Below are positions 62,986 to 64,000 of a stretch of DNA of 64,000 nucleotides, piece after piece (the first letter of the stretch is position 1; each line of letters starts with the position of its first letter). A program made the translations under genes and the position numbers. Where the stretch lies: contig CAWCBG010000005.1 of the NCBI GenBank assembly GCA_963793845.1, forward strand, positions 7,001-71,000, given 5' to 3'. This DNA comes from CAWCBG01 sp963793845. GTDB lineage: Bacteria; Acidobacteriota; Terriglobia; Terriglobales; Acidobacteriaceae. The notes below the pieces were generated by a model. It saw only the letters and a program-made list of their open reading frames with translations. It had not been told where the DNA came from and ran no database searches.

Positions 62986-63361
62986 GAGGGTTCAGTCAAG
63001 GTTGAGCGCACAGCAAGCCCAAGGGGAACCTTGACGGGTTCCTCCCTGTCCCTTATAACGCCGCATGAAGGGGGCTCGTTTATGGAAAGGAAATTCGACA
63101 ATCACGGAAATGCTTGCGCCCACTGCCTTGCGGAAGCCAGCTTACCAACCGGTTTACATACCTTGACTTGATCGAGTTCATGGGTGACGGACACACGCCC
63201 ATTGCGGCTAGGGTCACGTGACAGTAACGACTCGGCGAGAAGATCAGAAGATCAAGACGAAGCGCTCCGTTCATCATCAGCAACAGTAGTAACAGTGGGT
63301 TCCGGTCCTTTTTCCAGTAGCGAAACCGGCGCTGAACTGATCCCTGGCATTTGTAAAACGG

Positions 63362-63754
63362 CTAGGGTTCCTCCGTGCTCAGGCGCTTCGCAACGATCTG
63401 TTTGGCCGCTTGTTTCTTCGAGCTGCGTACGGTTTTAATGAGGTTTTGGTACTGCTCCGGCGTGAGGTGTTCCCCGCGCGACAACGGCGCGAGTACGTTC
63501 ATTAGAAACAGTTCAACGCCAACGATCTCCGTCAACAAGACTTGTTCATCGCTGCCTAAAGGCGTGCTCCCGCGAGCGCGTTGGAGAAGCACGTCGCGCG
63601 CCCATTCACTAAGCGTTTTGCCTTCAGCTGCCGACGCAGCCAGTAGCTGGTTCTCTTCGAGTTTCGTGAGTCTTGTACTTACGTTTTGGGTGCGCTTTGC
63701 CCGCCCTTTCAGTTTTTGATGTCCCACTGAAGGCACGTCCTTCGCGTCTGCCAT
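63362..63754 (-). CDS. RHH/MobC-like putative mobilisation protein
   Basis: A 130-residue protein with a ribbon-helix-helix-like core (NVSTRLTKLEENQLLAASAA, then EGKTLSEWARDVLLQRARG) preceded by a basic N-terminus (KLKGRAKRTQ). This pattern is that of relaxosome accessory proteins such as MobC/TraJ. The C-terminal part (QYQNLIKTVRSSKKQAAKQI) is helical. Its presence supports a mobilisable integrative element starting at the tRNA. No relaxase is in the window, so the role is inferred. Confidence 0.65.
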   Translation of the reverse strand: MADAKDVPSVGHQKLKGRAKRTQNVSTRLTKLEENQLLAASAAEGKTLSEWARDVLLQRARGSTPLGSDEQVLLTEIVGVELFLMNVLAPLSRGEHLTPEQYQNLIKTVRSSKKQAAKQIVAKRLSTEEP

Positions 63755-63883
63755 AGGTATTCTTATCGTTCAAAGAGCGGTATCTGAGCAGATACCGGCC
63801 ATCCGCAAGTTGTTGATTCGCTTGGGTAACTCGTGAGATACGGAAGTATCTGGACAGTTCCCTATTAGGGGTGGAGTGTCGAA

Positions 63884-63922
63884 ATTCTCCCGCCGCGCAG
63901 CGGCGCCTACTCTCCACCCCGG
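63884..63922 (+). repeat. REP-like palindrome
   Basis: CCGCCGCGCAGCGGCG (63890-63905) flanked by GGGGTGGAGTG (63868-63878) and CACTCTCCACCCC-like sequence (CTCTCCACCCC, 63910-63920). Same GCCGCGCAGCGGCGG class as elsewhere. Confidence 0.6.
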
Positions 63923-64000
63923 AATAACTTCCCAATCCGCCGCAAATCGCCTGCCTCGCATCCGTCACGTCTCACCCACTCGCCTTCGTCAGCTCGGCAC

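Larger units (their letters stand above)
57920..63099. mobile_element. ~5.2-kb unit with inverted ends carrying IS21-type and IS110-type genes
   Basis: The left end (57920 rightwards: GTCAAATTTCTTTTTC, CACCCTTCATAGCTGAG, AAGGGACAGG) resembles the reverse complement of the right end (GTCGAATTTCCTTTCC, CCCCCTTCATGCGG, AAGGGACAGG). Inside each end lies an array of ~22-base units of the form GATTCCGGTNNGAAGGTGAA, in opposite orientations. Between them are an IS110-family transposase, a DUF3592 gene and istB/istA. It may be an IS21-family transposon with passenger DNA, or two related remnants facing each other. No target duplication was found. Confidence 0.55.

Noticed and set aside
63080..63283. 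Minus-strand frame of 67 codons right of the IS21-type unit
   Set aside because: No ribosome site or similarity I can recognise; the opposite strand has an equally weak fragment that could be remains of an interrupted gene.

Overview
The window looks like a chromosome segment of a soil-type Acidobacteriota (Terriglobia/Koribacter-like) bacterium. The evidence is Oar-like TonB receptors with a carboxypeptidase-regulatory N-terminal domain, a PEP-CTERM protein, frequent TTG/GTG starts, GC-rich coding sequence with strong third-position bias, and many REP-like palindromes. This assignment is an inference from gene content; no rRNA gene is present.

Layout. 1-10.8 kb: two TonB-dependent receptors on the minus strand, then an exported amidohydrolase, a Tat-exported GH32 beta-fructosidase, L-serine dehydratase and a GH15 glucosidase/trehalase-like enzyme on the plus strand. 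10.8-14.9 kb: YceI, the cytochrome bd oxidase genes cydAB with a CRP/FNR-type palindrome upstream, and a TetR repressor. 15-19.6 kb: a tripartite efflux operon (TolC/EmrA/EmrB) with a perfect 14-bp palindrome in its promoter. 19.9-30.3 kb: peroxiredoxin, M28 peptidase, YebC, a zinc-type adenylate kinase with a near-identical CRP-like site, a membrane protein, a PEP-CTERM protein, two VOC proteins, an AraC regulator and a second EmrB-like transporter.

30.6-47.6 kb: a respiratory complex I cluster, nuoA-C-D-E-F-(DinB)-G-H-(coiled coil)-J-K-L-M-N, behind a good sigma70-type promoter. nuoB and nuoI are absent. The gaps between D/E, F/DinB/G and G/H are filled with REP-like palindromes and short-period repeats, and one repeat family has entered the coding sequence of nuoM. 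47.6-52.7 kb: a truncated REP-associated tyrosine transposase, a secreted collagen-like/beta-propeller protein, a transposase remnant and more repeats. 52.8-55.9 kb: F0 ATP synthase genes (atpZ, a secreted protein, atpI-like, atpB, atpE) without F1 genes.

56-64 kb: an initiator tRNA-Met gene, immediately followed by a tyrosine integrase, an excisionase-like gene and, further right, a mobilisation-type protein. This is the left end of an integrative element whose right end is outside the window. Nested in it is a ~5.2-kb unit with inverted ends carrying IS21-type istA/istB, an IS110-family transposase and a DUF3592 membrane gene.

At least seven genes or reading frames (thiS, nuoG, nuoJ, nuoL, a VOC gene, a zinc-finger hypothetical and another hypothetical) carry single-base frameshifts, nearly all of them +1. 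This most likely reflects assembly indels, so frameshifted genes here should not be read as biologically dead without checking.
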